Source: Jackrogersella multiformis (Eukaryota > Ascomycota > Sordariomycetes > Xylariales > Hypoxylaceae). Taken from it: a stretch of DNA of 64,000 bases. This document shows positions 1 through 12,328 of the stretch, in pieces. The stretch lies in the NCBI GenBank assembly GCA_902806575.1, contig CADCXD010000005.1:4030001-4094000 (forward strand), given 5' to 3'. Both the position numbers and the translations under genes were made by a program. Within the stretch, counting starts at the first letter, position 1, and each line of letters begins with the position of its first letter. The notes beneath the pieces are model-generated. The model saw nothing but the letters and a program-made list of their open reading frames with translations, was not told the DNA's origin and ran no database searches.

Positions 1-418
1 AAGGACATACACTCACTGTGGTCGGCCTCGGGGTCGATGGCATATGTGCGGATCGTGTTGATACCCAACTTCTCGAGCAGAGGGATATCACGTTGGCAGG
101 TCTTTGCATTCGACAAAGGGTCGACGTACTTAGTCTTAGAGTCCGTGCTACCGCCGGGCCCGCCACCAGCTTCTTGTTGGTAGGCAACGCCCTTGAGGAA
201 GAACTGGTCGCCACTCTTGGTGAAGAATTTATTTCCCTGTGAAGAGCAAACGCGTTAGATTTATCCTCGTGTCTCATCCTGAGAGCCCGTCTAAAGCTGG
301 CTTCGGCTGACTTCGACTTCGACTTGATTAAACTAACCTTCATAACGATGGGGTCCAAGGCGGCACCATTGCTGGCGAGCAGCAGGGACGAAGTAATAGC
401 GGATCGTAGGAAACCCAT
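1..418 (-). CDS. GH72 1,3-beta-glucanosyltransferase, N-terminal part (runs off the window)
   Basis: Exon 1 is 418-338 (27 codons: signal-peptide-like start MGFLRSAITSSLLLASNGAA). Intron 337-237 starts GTTAGT and ends CACAG in phase 0. Exon 2 runs from 236 off the left edge. It reads GNKFF then FLKGVAYQQE, a CQRDIPLL segment and NTIRTYAIDPEADHSECM, which is the start of the GH72 (Gas/Gel) catalytic domain. Known for the family: these are GPI-anchored enzymes that cut and re-ligate beta-1,3-glucan chains in the cell wall. The catalytic glutamates and C-terminus lie outside the window, so the presence of a GPI site or CBM43 module cannot be judged. The start is the only ATG giving a secretion signal in frame. 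The family call is firm; the paralogue type is unknown. Confidence 0.9.
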   Translation of the reverse strand, partial: MGFLRSAITSSLLLASNGAALDPIVMKVSLIKSKSKSAEASFRRALRMRHEDKSNAFALHREINSSPRVATSSSSRALPTNKKLVAGPAVARTLRLSTSTLCRMQRPANVISLCSRSWVSTRSAHMPSTPRPTTVSVCP

Positions 419-3400
419 CTTGTCCTAATTAAATCTATTTTGGATCTCCGGGATCTCGTTGTGCGTTATTGGTGTTGTTATGTATCAAAGTATCCGGTGC
501 GGTAAACCCAAAGGCCGTTTAACTTGGCCGAGCTGAAACTGTGAGAGAGGATGAGCCCGGCTTGATTTGATACTTTCATGAACTCCTTCTCAAGGAATTT
601 GTTATTTGAAAAAAGGGCTGTGAAATGACGTATGTGTGTACCTTTAATATTCCCTTCCTGTTCACTAAATGTTCTCTTTTGCGATCAGAAAGTGAGACCT
701 GAGACCTAATACCAAAACGATACAATAGTACGAGTAAAGAGCGTGTAATTCGACGATTATATCAAGGAGTGTGCGTAGTTGGAATTTGTCCTTCCCCAAT
801 GCCAATCAATTACAAAGGCCAGAAAAGAGAGATATTAGAGGGAGGGAGTTTAACATGAAAGATGAATGACTTGGACTTAAAAAAGGAAGAGAGAGTGAGA
901 GCTCAGAAAGGAAATGTGTACTGAGATATCAGTAAAGGAGAAGGCACAAGCGCAGACGCGCAGAAGGGATCCACTAGCAGCTTCCCAGTTCGACAGGAGA
1001 GATTAAAACTGGTCCCGATCAATGGAGCTACCGCATTTGAAGCTTCTGATTGGCTATAAATGACAGAAAATACACCGATGTAGATTAGTTAACACTGGGG
1101 TTTTTGCGGGTAGATGGACAGGGGTTGCAAGGGGGCTCTCTTGATTTACTTAGGTACTATGTAGTAGGTACTCTTTAGGTAGGAACAAGGTGCTTACCTC
1201 TCGTGTCCTTCCTTCCTTCCTTGTGTTATTGGAGGTGCTTTTTCAACATTTAACAACGGTTTTGTGCGAGGCATGTGATATTCGATATTCAATACCATAC
1301 ATAGGAGGTAGGTACTTAAGTATTCGAATTTTTAATGTTTAAAACCGACGAACATTATTCGACGGGGGTTTCCGTAACCTTTAGGAGGTAGGTCAACTCG
1401 GCTGAGCTAGGTATTCTTGATCTTTTATATTTTATAATTGATTTTTTAGTAGCAACCAATGTATGTTTCTTTCTTTTCATACCGCTTAAGATTTACCTGC
1501 CTATGCTGCTAGGCTGCTAGGTACGGTACATAGCCTCTAGAGGCTCGTATTTGCGAGGTAGCATCCGTTTAAGTTGACGCTATTTATCGTCCCTGTCGAT
1601 CGCGAGAGACAGGAGAGACTGGGCAGGACCATGCCGAGAAGTCCAAAAACGGTTCTTAAGATGTTCAGTGGAACTTGGGTATTATAGCGGGGCTTCCTAA
1701 TCTGCTAGTGTACATACACTATTAATGTAGTTTAGTGTGGTTTAGTGTGGTTTGCTAGCTCCACCACCCTTCGAGGCGCAGCAATTGGTTCAACAGAGTC
1801 CAGCAAACGTTAATACTTGGCACTTTTTTAATACAAGGTTGCTTGGCCTCAGTTGCAGCCAGAATAGAAGTATATAACGACTTAATCTTGTTAGAAACCC
1901 GACCCACCACATAGTACTATATATTACTTATTACCTATCACATTGCTAGCCAAGACTTACACCATGACATAGTAAAACTTCTTCTTTACTACTACTATCC
2001 AAGTCGACTAAATTATAATTGGTCAAGCCAGTCTGGTCAGTCTTCGGATTAATCGGTGGAATTTCTTCGTAATAGATGTCTTGGGTGTCTTGGTTCTCAT
2101 ATAGGCAATGAATGACACGAGATTATAATGATCTTCCACGATTCACAATTCTCCTTTATCCACTTCGCATGATCGTCGATTTCCCGACCGCGCTACATAA
2201 TTTCAACTCCTTTGCTCCTCTGTTCCTCTGCTCCTTCAAGATGGCTGTGTGGCAGAGTGGGTAGACGGACAGGCAGACAGTAGATTTCTTCGTTCCCGAT
2301 CTTGCGACATCATCTCCTTTCGTCATTTTCTCTTCGGCCTGTGACGCCAACGCATGACTCAGCAGGCAAAGCAGGGCAGAGGCGGAGGCCAAGCCCAGAA
2401 TTGTTTGACAAATTGCCAGCTTCATGCAAGCAGTGAGGGCCAATTCTTCTCATGTTTCCAGGAGAAGTGATATGCGCATCCGTAACACTTTAGAGAGATT
2501 ATGTTGTTTACATCATTCCCCTTACATCTCAGTGGGGGTTATTCTGCAGTTCTTCAGCCTCAACTTACCTACTTTGTATTACAAAGTGCTTTTGAGTCTT
2601 TTCCCGCCTAATGGAATGGGTATGTGTTGTGTATAAGCATTATTATCGGACTCTTAATCTGGACGCAACAACATATTCGAGTCCGTCCTGCAATCGCGAT
2701 GTCTCGTTGTATCTGTTCGGCTGTGCTTTTACCGGCTGAGGGATTGCCGGTGATCACTCATGTGAATAATGAGTGGCGCCGTTCTAGTAAGTAGGTGGTA
2801 AATAAGTACCTAGCAAGGACTTGTGTTGAAGCATGCTATGCTATGCCACAGTAATATTCCGAGCTGTTGTTCATACCTAGCATCTTCCTTGGAACCTCGA
2901 ATACGCTCCTTTGACATCATTTTCTTACAATAGGTTGGTTATATCTTATATCTTAAATCGAATTTCGCTTCTTCATTATGATACTATGAATATAGCAAGC
3001 TTTGTAACTAGAACTGCCTACCTATGTAGGTACATATGCTACGTAGTTTTGCTGCTTTGCTTTCCAGAAAGTATTGCCGTGCCTGTTCAAGTAGGTTAAG
3101 GAGCTTTTACGTTCTCGATGACCAATGAACGAGAGTTATATTTGAAGCTCGCTCTTTTAGTGGACTTCGGTGGAAATATTGCATTAAACCAGAAGATCAA
3201 CGATATATCCTACTAAAACCCAAAGCTTCGAAGTCAGTTGTGAGTTAGGGGTTACCTACCAGGTTATCAGCTATCCATTACAAGTTTAAATCATAGGTCA
3301 GGATACCAATGTCTACTACACCACCAACGGCACCGTTGAGAATAGGTACGCAGCATGTAGTCGTCTTGTTCATAACTTTTATGTGCTAGATTAGTGCCCA

Positions 3401-3876
3401 CCTACATACTTAGGTTAGGTATTATTGCACAAGGCGTTTCTCGTCTCCTATTAATGCTACACGCTCGTACTTAGTATATATGTAGTTATTTGTTCCCAGA
3501 CTACAAAAGCTGGGCGAACAACCCGGATACTAACCTTACAGAAGAAAACTTCGAGATGCGACTGATCTGTCCAACGTTAAAAACCAATAGGTTAGGCAGT
3601 TTGTTATGACACAATCAAGGATTTGACTTGACAGTCATAAACCTTGTCTACACCTACTACCTAGGTAGGAATACTCGAAAGCGAATATACTGAGCTCAGT
3701 ATGAAGATGTATGTCTCAGCGAACGATACGAACTAAGAATAATGTCTTATCAACACTCTATGTCATGATTTATTGGCTGTTATAACACTACAGCAAGCCA
3801 GTGTACCATCTCTCCTCAACTCTATAATTCCCATAACCTTGAAATATTATCAACTTAACAGAAATCAGCCGGTGCT
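419..3876. other. Gene-free region upstream of the GH72 gene
   Basis: About 3.4 kb without a convincing coding region on either strand. The first 600 bases are purine-rich on the + strand and probably hold the GH72 promoter and leader. A CCTT tract lies at 1207-1222 and a 10-bp direct repeat at 1721-1750. Scattered TAGGTA/TACCTA elements occur from about 1150 on (for example near 3006-3030 and 3655-3670). Confidence 0.6.
1721..1750 (+). repeat. 10-bp tandem repeat, unit TTTAGTGTGG
   Basis: Two exact copies (1731-1740, 1741-1750) preceded by one diverged copy (ATTAATGTAG). No gene nearby; significance unknown. Confidence 0.7.
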
Positions 3877-5467
3877 CTAGGTATTCTCTCCCAGTTGCAA
3901 ATCAACAGCGTCTTCTGCAGTCTTCAGGATAGCGCCGTCACCATTGCTATCGTCAAAGTCGTCATCAGCAACGAATGCTGCCGTACCATTCGAGTATTTA
4001 CATTCCATGTACTCAGGCATCGGCACGATGGGATAGTACCTGTTCGCCACCTTCCTAGCTCCCTCCCCGAATGCGGCGTCCCACGGCATTATCATAGATG
4101 GGGGGATAGTCCATCCTATTCGCGTATTTCGAAGCCAGAGTCTCACTAGATGCCTCGACGAAGACATACTGTCTTGGTACGACTCACGAGCATGCAGAAG
4201 ACTCAGATTGTTGATAAAAACAAGGTCCCCGGGCTGAGTCCCAAGTTGTACTTGGTGTTTCTGAGCTACTTTCTGAAGCACAGCCAGAGCCTCCTGCTGC
4301 TCCAGCGTGAGGTGTGGGATCGAACCGTTGCGAGCTAAGGGGTGGGGTCCGATGCGAGCGGGATCCATCGAGATGAATAGGTTGTTGGCTGAATATTCCA
4401 GGAGAGGACATAAGACGAAAGGGGGTCCTCGTCTTGAGCTACTATAAGGAATACTATGAGCCATGCTACATCTCCAAATTGCTTTTCCCTCCCTCGCGAG
4501 GCTGGATCATAACTCACGTTTGGATCGGCCAGTTGGGCTTAGCAAGAGCATGCAGAACCCAAGGGTCTGACTGTAACAGGTCGTTATAGATGGCGGCCAT
4601 AGACGCTACGCAGGTATGTCCGCCCTCGTTAGCTCGATCGCGGACTTGGATCGACAAGATTTCACATCCCATATCATTATGAAAAGGCTAACGATTGTCA
4701 GCGTGGGCCATGGTGCCTATTCTTCCTTATATTATTATTTTATTTTATTTTATTTTTAATAACATGAGGAGAGTCATCTACTTACTAAGCTATCGTTGGT
4801 ATGAATTCCATGACGCTTTTCTTTAGGCACAGACCAGGACTTAGACTCGGTAACATGAGCTTTCCTGAGAATCAGCAGGTGACAGAAATGCATATGAGAT
4901 ATGATATCTTACAAAGCACATCACCTTTGGAGTTCTGGATACCTCTTTGGTCACCGATATAACTAGAGAGCGCGAGAAAAAGGATGATATTATCTTCAAT
5001 GGTGTGATTCTCTGGTTTGAGCCCTCGGATGATGCAGAGCCCACTACCACAGTGGACCCTGAGAGCGCATTGTTCAAGCCGGGGTTGAAGATTTGGAAGT
5101 GGAAATCGCTCTTGCGTCACCTCGTCTCCGTCTAACTCAAGTTCTAGGTTATACCGTTGTTAGCTGAATATAGCTGAGCAGAATTATGTCGCCAGAAGGA
5201 CTTGCCATGAAAGACTTGCAGCGCCTGTTCTATTTCGGCTAGAGCGGATTGGTTTAGATCGAGGATCTGTACCTGTTTTTCACCAGAATCGAGTCTAGAC
5301 CAATTTATCGGACCGTCGATAAAGGCAGGGAACCGCTGGGGTGGCTGAGGAATGCCGCTCTCCTGCCGGGACAAGACTTCCGCGGCAAGACTATGCTCTT
5401 CACGGCGCATCCAGGGCTGCAGGCCGGCAAGGCTTTCAGAAACGAGCGGGAGCATATGAGCTGTCAT
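3877..5467 (-). CDS. TauD/TfdA-family Fe(II)/2-oxoglutarate dioxygenase
   Basis: Five exons: 5467-5206, 5131-4913, 4859-4786, 4687-4518, 4465-3877, giving 1314 bp and 437 aa. The fold markers are present: an HxD pair as PFHNDMG (about H188/D190), the distal histidine in NNLSLLHARE (about H333), and the 2-oxoglutarate-binding arginine in SSRHLVRLWLRN. Known for the family: oxidation of small acids such as taurine or related sulfonates and, in fungi, of secondary-metabolite substrates; the substrate here cannot be told. Intron 1 (5205-5132) appears to start with GC (GCAAGT) and has a GCTAAC branch site. The other introns are GT-AG, and intron 3 (4785-4688) carries a TTTTA microsatellite. The reading frame closes across all four introns. 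The gene stands alone; the nearest neighbour is over 2.4 kb away. Confidence 0.85.
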
Positions 5468-7915
5468 ATTATATCCTTGATATTATTATTGTTAGGTATT
5501 TTTAATTTTCTTTTAACGTATAGCCGATGTTTAGATGTGATCCCCAAGAAGGAAGAATCGTCACCATCCTTCGATTTATAACAGCTACTAAGTCACTCTT
5601 CCCAAAATATCGGCCGCACAAGAATCGAATATGACACAAGTCTACGTTAAAAGCTACTCGTCATTGGTTTGCGCGAATCCCTACTTCCGTGAACATGGGA
5701 GCTTTGGACTTGAGCCACGAAGCGAGGAGACAATGATCAGATTACCTAGGTAACCATGCATGATATTGCCTGATAGCTTAGCAACACGTACCGGCGAGGC
5801 GTCGAGAAATGTGGTAGCACCGTAAGGGAAAAGATGGTTCTTGGGGTCTCATCGGTCCAATACCCGGAAGGAAGCTACATCATTGTAGAGATAGACTACC
5901 ATTTCCTTCGAGAAAGGAAGGCTGTCGCCGCGGGAAACGGGATGGGGGGTAGATAAATCCTGACAGCGCTTTGAGCGGAAGAGCGAATTTTCATCTCAAG
6001 AAAAACCCTCTTCCTTGTTGAGCTCTTTATCAGGTAGGTAACGTCCCGTCCGACCTACATCGGAACCGCCCAATGTGCAGTCTGTCGACTCCCTTATCTT
6101 GATGAGAACGAAGTCCGGTCGTGTATGGACCGCAACGGGTGCAGGATTTCGAAATTCACATATTCACGTTGCCAAGGAAACAAGATCAACCTCACCAGCG
6201 TCATCTTTACGCTCAGGTCAGTAACCGTTCAGCTGGTACAATGCTCGAACCCGAAGGCGCACTCTTTCCACACCATCCCTACCCCCTCCCCCCACGAACC
6301 TGAGGAGGCATTGTACCTGACGTGGCACCGGGTAATCCGGAAGAGACACCGGTTTTGTAAGGCAATGCTAAGATGGGAGAAGGATTCTCTCTCGAAATCT
6401 CGACTACCTAATTGGAAAAGCACTTCTCGGAAACGCTTCCAAGGGGAGCGCCTACCGGAACTGCCATTGCGATTGGTTCTAATTCGCCTCTTTGCGGCTA
6501 TCGCGCATGATACTACTATTAAGGGGATTCGTGGGCTAGGTCGATCATACGATCAAAATCGAAACCGGTGAGAAAACCCAGCTCGCATATCGCAACGGAC
6601 CTCAGCTTTTTAAATCCCGTACTCGCGGCACGGGACGGCGGTAAGGTCGCGCGAATTATGATGAATTGATAAAACGATAGTAAGGATGAAGATGACTTTC
6701 GACTTTATGGTCTTTCGTTTGGAGTTTATATCTTCCGAGTCTGTGTCTGCTGAATGGAGAGGTATGACGATAACCCGCAGAACTCGACGAGTTGAAGGCA
6801 AACCGGTATGGATTCAGCCCATTTCTCATCATTATGTAATTCATGGTTCGAAATGTCTACCTACCTGCCTACCTACCTACCTAGGGTAGGTAGCCTGCAG
6901 CGTACATGCTACGAGCTGGTACCACGCCTTAACCTTCTCACTCTTGCATACATACCTCTCTTGCATACATACCTACTCTTGCATACATACCTAGGTATAT
7001 ATGATGAGGCGTATCAACCGGGTTTTGACTTAGCTATTGTACGTATGTAAGTATGTGTGTAGGTACTTTAGGTATGCACTCACATTGGGGGCCGCGGTAC
7101 GCAGCATAGGACTACCTCTCTAGATATTATAATGAGACATACATATACAATCTTAGATTGGGGCGTCGAATCGGCGGGGAACTTGCACTTTTCGAAGACG
7201 AGTGGCTGACATTATGTGGTGGCTTGACCCTTTTTGCTTTTATCTTGCCCTCGGTGTGGTGGAAATAATTATTACCTAGTCTCTACATAGGTACAGGCCG
7301 CCTGATAACAACCTAAGGTACTGAGGGGGCTGAGGAGTCGGGGTGTTCTCGTTGGTCAGGAATTATGTAGGTATACTCGAGATGATGCATCATCAGCTTA
7401 CTTCTCATAACGTCTTGCCACGGATCATCCATCACACAACCTCAAGCCATCACGGGCGGGACTCTGCGCAGCTTTCCGCTCAGGGATCGACTAAAAGTAA
7501 CAGCCATTTTAGTTTTTTTTTAATTCGGTGAGGTGGGTTGAGATCTCGACTCTTGAGAAATCTACCTAGCTGCCTACCTAGGTAGGTATCTGTGTCTGCG
7601 TCCTTTCTGTGACGAGAATAAGCTGACTGGGTGGAGCTTATACGCATATTGTTGTATTACCAGACCGGCAAATTCTTACTACTGGTTCTGCTACACAGTA
7701 TCTTGACCGGTTTCCAATTGAGAGCAACGATTAGCCCCTGCGCCACTGCTGTTTACCGGCCGACGGTGAGTGTGACGGTACAGCGAAATACAGAAACCGG
7801 CAGTTTTGATACACGCTCACACACCCACCCCCCAGGGTCAGAGAGGTCCGCCGTGTCGTTGTCAGCTACCTAGGTACGGAATGAGATCAGATCATTGTTA
7901 GACTAGGTAGAGACC
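5468..7915. other. Intergenic region between divergent dioxygenase and Zn2Cys6 genes
   Basis: About 2.4 kb, presumably carrying both promoters. It holds dense TAGGTA/TACCTA runs (6857-6892, 7562-7590) and a 17-bp tandem repeat. Open frames such as 6125-6571 show no recognisable domain and no protein-like composition. Confidence 0.55.
6941..6993 (+). repeat. Tandem repeat, unit about 17 bp (CTCTTGCATACATACCT)
   Basis: Three near-identical copies run directly into a TACCTAGGTATATA element. Confidence 0.75.
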
Positions 7916-10748
7916 ATGATGAATGGAACCGACGTCGCCGCCCCCCAGCCCGTTCCCACACATGTAAACTCCCCTCCGACCCATGGCTTGCCTCTTGCTG
8001 CCGGGGTTATGCCAATTGACCGTAAGGCAAGAAAGCGGTCTCGGATCGCGTCCTTTCATTCCCCAGCGAACTATAGCCCCGGTTCTTCCTCTTCCCCTTC
8101 CTCACGGATCACGAAGACCAATAAACCCAAGAGATCCGGGCCAAGGTCGTCGTTGTCGTCATCATTATCACCGTCATTGGCCAGACCCTCGCCTAGGAAG
8201 AAACGGGACACTGCTGCCGACGTTACCGCCTCCGCGACGGCGGACGAGCCTGGAGTTTTTAGGTACCAGATTCCTGTAACTGCATGGCACTATTCCGTCC
8301 CGTCGGGTCCCCCTGGCTATAGTGCACCGTTAATCCTGTCGGAAACAAGCCCCCAAACAATAGAGCACTTCGCCTTGTCTTCCACCACCCTTACACAGAC
8401 TCCATATCCGAACGCGTACGACTGGTCTTTCAATGGTTCGGACCAGTTGACCTTGAGTAGCCTACCAACCTCAGTGTTTCACCAGCCAATTTTATACTCG
8501 ACTGCGCAGGAAAGCATACCGCAAGAGGACTCGCCGACATATCATTTGGCCGGTTTCTCAGGTATCACAACCAACGACTACGGCGTATATACCTTACATC
8601 CGTCTTCGTTAGGCCTCATGAACACGCCAGATGTGCTCGTCGAGAGCCGACCACTCCTGGGTGAAGACCCTTCCAATCAAGGGCCACGACCGCTCAAGCC
8701 CGATCCTTCATGCTTGGAAGGGCCTGAAGATAGCAGCATGGATGGCATCCAACAAGATGGATGGTGTATAGTGGAGCAACCAATAGAGGACACCAACTCT
8801 GGAATCTCCAGCGACCCTCAGCAGGTTTCTGACCCGCCGAGTGGAGATGCCACTACGCTTCTTGGAGGGGATTCGTGGGAACACGTCTTTCCCCAGACAG
8901 CAGACGAGATCGCAGCCGATGAGAACCGCCTATGGACTCAGCCCGAAAGACACGTTCGGTCACAGCTGGATGGGGACGCCCGTAAGAAGACGAGCCAGAC
9001 TCGAAAGTTGAAGGTGAGTGTCTCCTTTGTCGCGCTTTCGTATTACCTATTACCTCTGCTACATCATACGATGGCCACGTTCGTCATCCGCTGACGTGAT
9101 TGTGGGCCTGCATTCGATGTCGCATGCAGAAGATAAGAGTAGGTGGTCTGTCAAGCGCACATGATGCCACGAAGGAATTATCTACTCACCCTTAAGCTAG
9201 TGCGAAGCGGACCCAGAAAATGAAGAAGAAGACTGTCTGACGTGCCGCAACATAAATTTGGAATCAAAGAAGGTTATTCATAAACTCCCATGTCTGCGAT
9301 GGAAGCTCGCCGAGGTCATCCTCTTCCGCGAGGGCGGCCTTAACCTGACGAGGCGATGGGTTGGGATCAAGATGAAAGATCTCGGACCGCGGGACTGGGC
9401 CAGCAGCCAGGTCCGCAAAATAGAGATAATCATCGGTTACCGCCGAGTACCATTAGAACTATCTGTCAGGAAGTTCACACCCAACAGTACGGATGTGACT
9501 TGGAAATGTTGGGTCGACGCGAAGGGGGTTAAAAGGAAAGCCGAAATCGAACCCTACGCTCTCGCGAATATCTGGGCGACTGCCAGATATTACCGGGAAT
9601 ATGTTCATACGTATGCACGTCCGGCAATAGCCGAGTACACTCACGACTCGAATATTGATGTCGATGTTCTGGTACGGAAAACGTACAAGGCTGCGTGAGT
9701 GAATAACTCGCTCCTCTCCTTTCTCAACGTCGATGCCTCCAATCGCATATTTGTACGTCGATAAGCTAACCTGTATACATTTCTTCTTTCTTCGTAGGTT
9801 GGACTATCATGGAGACCTCACCGTGAGATTATGAAACCACCTAGCTCACCGAATCTTTACTGAGGAACTACTCTTAGTTGAAGCCGGTGAAACCAAAAGA
9901 AGACGACGTAAACCATATGAGTTTTCTCGACCAATATTTTGACCTGTGGTTCGGGGCAAGTCAGTAGTAGCCTTCCGTTTGCTTTTCCGTACTTGCTCGG
10001 ACGACTAATTCGAGTGAGCAGGGAACACCATTGGATCCTCATTCATCACGGGGCCTGACCGACTCGGCATGAAGCCAATAGATGATAAGGAATGCCCATA
10101 CAATGGGGAGGTATTCATACCACGAATGATACCGGCGCAGTTCGATTCGATTGGGCATGAACTGATACTTGCACCATTGAGAAGGACGGTGCTCGAGGGT
10201 CTCTGGAAGATGATGGCGAGTAAGAACCCGGGTCACTTCTTCATTATTTATCTTACCGTGTTCATGCTACTCCACGAAGTCTCTGTCACCTCTAGGGATA
10301 GGAGGCGTCGTGCTAAAGAAAATAAATATGAAGTCAGTAACAATAATAGATCAATCTGTAATGGGCCTCGCTGACTGAACGTTAGAACCAAAGATATGAC
10401 CTCGAGCAGTTCGTAGAAAGGCTTCAAGAAGGGGGGAATATAATCCTCAGTCATTGGCATTACTATAAGCGAGACGCTAATAATATGATGGCGGAAATTG
10501 AGTCCGAGGAGAAGAAAAAGGTGGTTTGGGGGGAACTGAAATCTAAACAGATACAGCTACTCGCCGAAACGCGGCAGGCCTACGAGGACAAAGGTGAGTC
10601 CTCATATTTCATCTTAAGGTGGAGAGGCTAACAAGTGACAGAAGATAATTCCTCCTATCTGGAGCCTATGTCATGGGAAGATGACCTCTACTTTGTGTCG
10701 CAGATGTTCGAAGAGGGCTGGAAGCCAGGGCCAACATTCAACTGGTAA
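7916..10748 (+). CDS. Zn2Cys6-type fungal protein (putative regulator) with a GT-GG intron
   Basis: Eight exons: 7916-9013, 9106-9138, 9201-9694, 9798-9822, 9878-9959, 10022-10332, 10386-10593, 10642-10748 (2358 bp, 785 aa). Residues 1-366 are low-complexity, rich in Ser/Pro, with a basic RKARKRSR patch near the start. The binuclear zinc cluster is C368-x2-C371-x6-C378-x10-C389-x2-C392-x15-C408, split by two introns. Downstream it reads PCLRWKLAE, TRRW, ALDYHGDLT, LGMKPID and EDDLYFVSQMF, a layout I associate with a large family of uncharacterised fungal Zn-cluster proteins. Presumed nuclear. The first intron (9014-9105) has a good GTGAGT donor and CTGAC branch site but ends TGG where TAG is expected, and no AG lies between the branch site and the exon. 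The 33-bp second exon carries the first half of the zinc knuckle, so skipping it would destroy the domain. Either a noncanonical acceptor or a fresh splice-site mutation. Confidence 0.75.
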
Positions 10749-11713
10749 AGATCGGGGACGAAGTGTAGAGAAGAAGGTGGACCGTGCCACCGCTACAAAA
10801 CCGGTTAGTCCCGGCGGCTGCAGCACTTGATGACGGTAACGATATTATGATTTTTGAATCAGAACACTCACCTGGGACTGAGTGCCAAATTTGTCTAAGA
10901 TGACTGAGGGACGGGTGAGATCAACTCTAGGTCTCTAGGTCTTTAGGTCTCTAGGTCTCTTGGTACCTAGGAACACTCGCAATATACCATCTAATTGGTG
11001 ACTTATTCATGACGGCTCGCTGGTGGTGATATTTACGTGTTCATGCCATATGGATGATGCTATCTCGGTAGCTAGGGGGGCACAAAGGGGACAAACAATA
11101 ATGGATGTAATGGTTTGCTATGTGGATGTACCTAGGTACCGGCAAGTGGTGATATAAAAGAGTGGAACCCGGGTTGAAGACTTACATAAGCTGCCAAGGA
11201 CCCGACTTCAAAGTTTATCTTGCCAAGTGGCGTCTTATCAATACATCTGGCACGGCACAGCTAAAAGAAATAATACCTAGGTACATATGTACCTACCTAC
11301 ATGTACCTAGGGTACATGTATTAATTGGAAAGTCGCCAGATCGCATTAATTCCCTACATCATCATCAACATCATCAACATTATAATCATCCACTGTGTCT
11401 GCCCAACTTACATTTCTCAACTTTTAACTATTCACAATTCCTTATTTTGCGAGAATACTGTCCTATCGCAATATCCGATCCGATTTATATACCTAACTAC
11501 CTCGGCTCGGTAGGTATTATATATATTTCTAAACCATCCGTTGCCGTAACGGAGTGAGGAACAATCACGGGCCAACGTAGGTCAACTACCTCACCACCAT
11601 TTCCAAAACGCCGCACGATTCTAGTCGAGACGGGCCACGATTCATAATCCGCACCTACGCCTACCACTATCCCCTAACTTCGTGCTCGATAATCCACGGA
11701 GAGCACCGCTATC
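10749..11713. other. Intergenic, Zn2Cys6 gene to Sec72-like gene
   Basis: Contains a 9-bp tandem repeat (10924-10964), TACCTAGGTA elements (about 11127-11141 and 11274-11320) and the promoter of the next gene. The 131-codon open frame at 11162-11557 runs through these repeats and is not protein-like. Confidence 0.55.
10924..10964 (+). repeat. 9-bp tandem repeat, unit about TCTAGGTCT
   Basis: About 4.5 imperfect copies, ending in a TGGTACCTAG element. Confidence 0.8.
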
Positions 11714-12328
11714 ATGTCGTCCGAGCTTGAAACCTTCACCATGCTGCCCTTGCAGATCGACTCGCAGACCAAGGCGCTGACGACATCATCGGGCTCGCGC
11801 GCCCTGCAGGCCGAGCTAGCCTCCCTCAACACGCTACACCGGTCGCTGCTCGCGCTCGAGACGCCGAATCAAGTGCCACCGCCGCCCGTGCCCGTAAATC
11901 CGAAGCGGTCGGCCAACGTGAGCAAGCTGCGCGACAGCGGCAACGCCGAACACCGAAAGGGAAAGCACGCCGACGCCGTCAAGTTCTACAGTCTAGGTCT
12001 GCAGATGGCGCTGACACGGCCGTTGTGGGAACCCCAGCAGCTCGTGCGCGAGGAGGCTGCTGGCCTCTACGCCAACCGCGCCCAGGCGCACATGGCCTTG
12101 CAGAGCTGGGCCGAGGGTGCCGCCGACGCCGAGGCCAGTGTTGAGGCCAAGCGCGTCGGCAACTCAAAAGCCTGGTGGAGGCGCGGTAAGTGCCTAATGG
12201 AGATGGGACGACTGGTTGAGGCGAAAGAATGGGTTAGCAAAGGCTTAGAGATGGAGGGTGACGAGGGTGAGCTAGTGTCATTGTTGAAGGACATAGACGA
12301 AAAGTTGGGAGCGAAGGGTAGCTCGTGA
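11714..12328 (+). CDS. sec72: TPR protein resembling ER translocation subunit Sec72
   Basis: Single exon, 204 aa. The N-terminal FTMLPLQIDSQTKALTT segment followed by a C-terminal set of TPR helices (about residues 72-200, with LRDSGNAEHRKGKHADAVKFY and AWWRRGKCLMEMGRLVEAKEW) matches the fungal Sec72 pattern as I remember it. Known role: Sec72 is a cytosolic peripheral subunit of the Sec62/63 translocon and its TPR clamp docks Hsp70 tails during post-translational import into the ER. There is no membrane segment or signal peptide, consistent with this. The coding region is distinctly GC-rich compared with its AT-rich, repeat-filled flanks. A generic TPR co-chaperone is the main alternative. 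Confidence 0.7.
   Translation: MSSELETFTMLPLQIDSQTKALTTSSGSRALQAELASLNTLHRSLLALETPNQVPPPPVPVNPKRSANVSKLRDSGNAEHRKGKHADAVKFYSLGLQMALTRPLWEPQQLVREEAAGLYANRAQAHMALQSWAEGAADAEASVEAKRVGNSKAWWRRGKCLMEMGRLVEAKEWVSKGLEMEGDEGELVSLLKDIDEKLGAKGSS

Noticed and set aside
2156..2443. 95-codon minus frame with a hydrophobic, signal-like start
   Set aside because: No domain, odd composition after residue 35, no support from neighbouring exons.
6125..6571. 148-codon plus frame
   Set aside because: Composition is not protein-like, no motif seen, and it overlaps other random frames; most likely chance.
11162..11557. 131-codon plus frame
   Set aside because: Runs through TACCTAGGTA repeats and the promoter of the Sec72-like gene.
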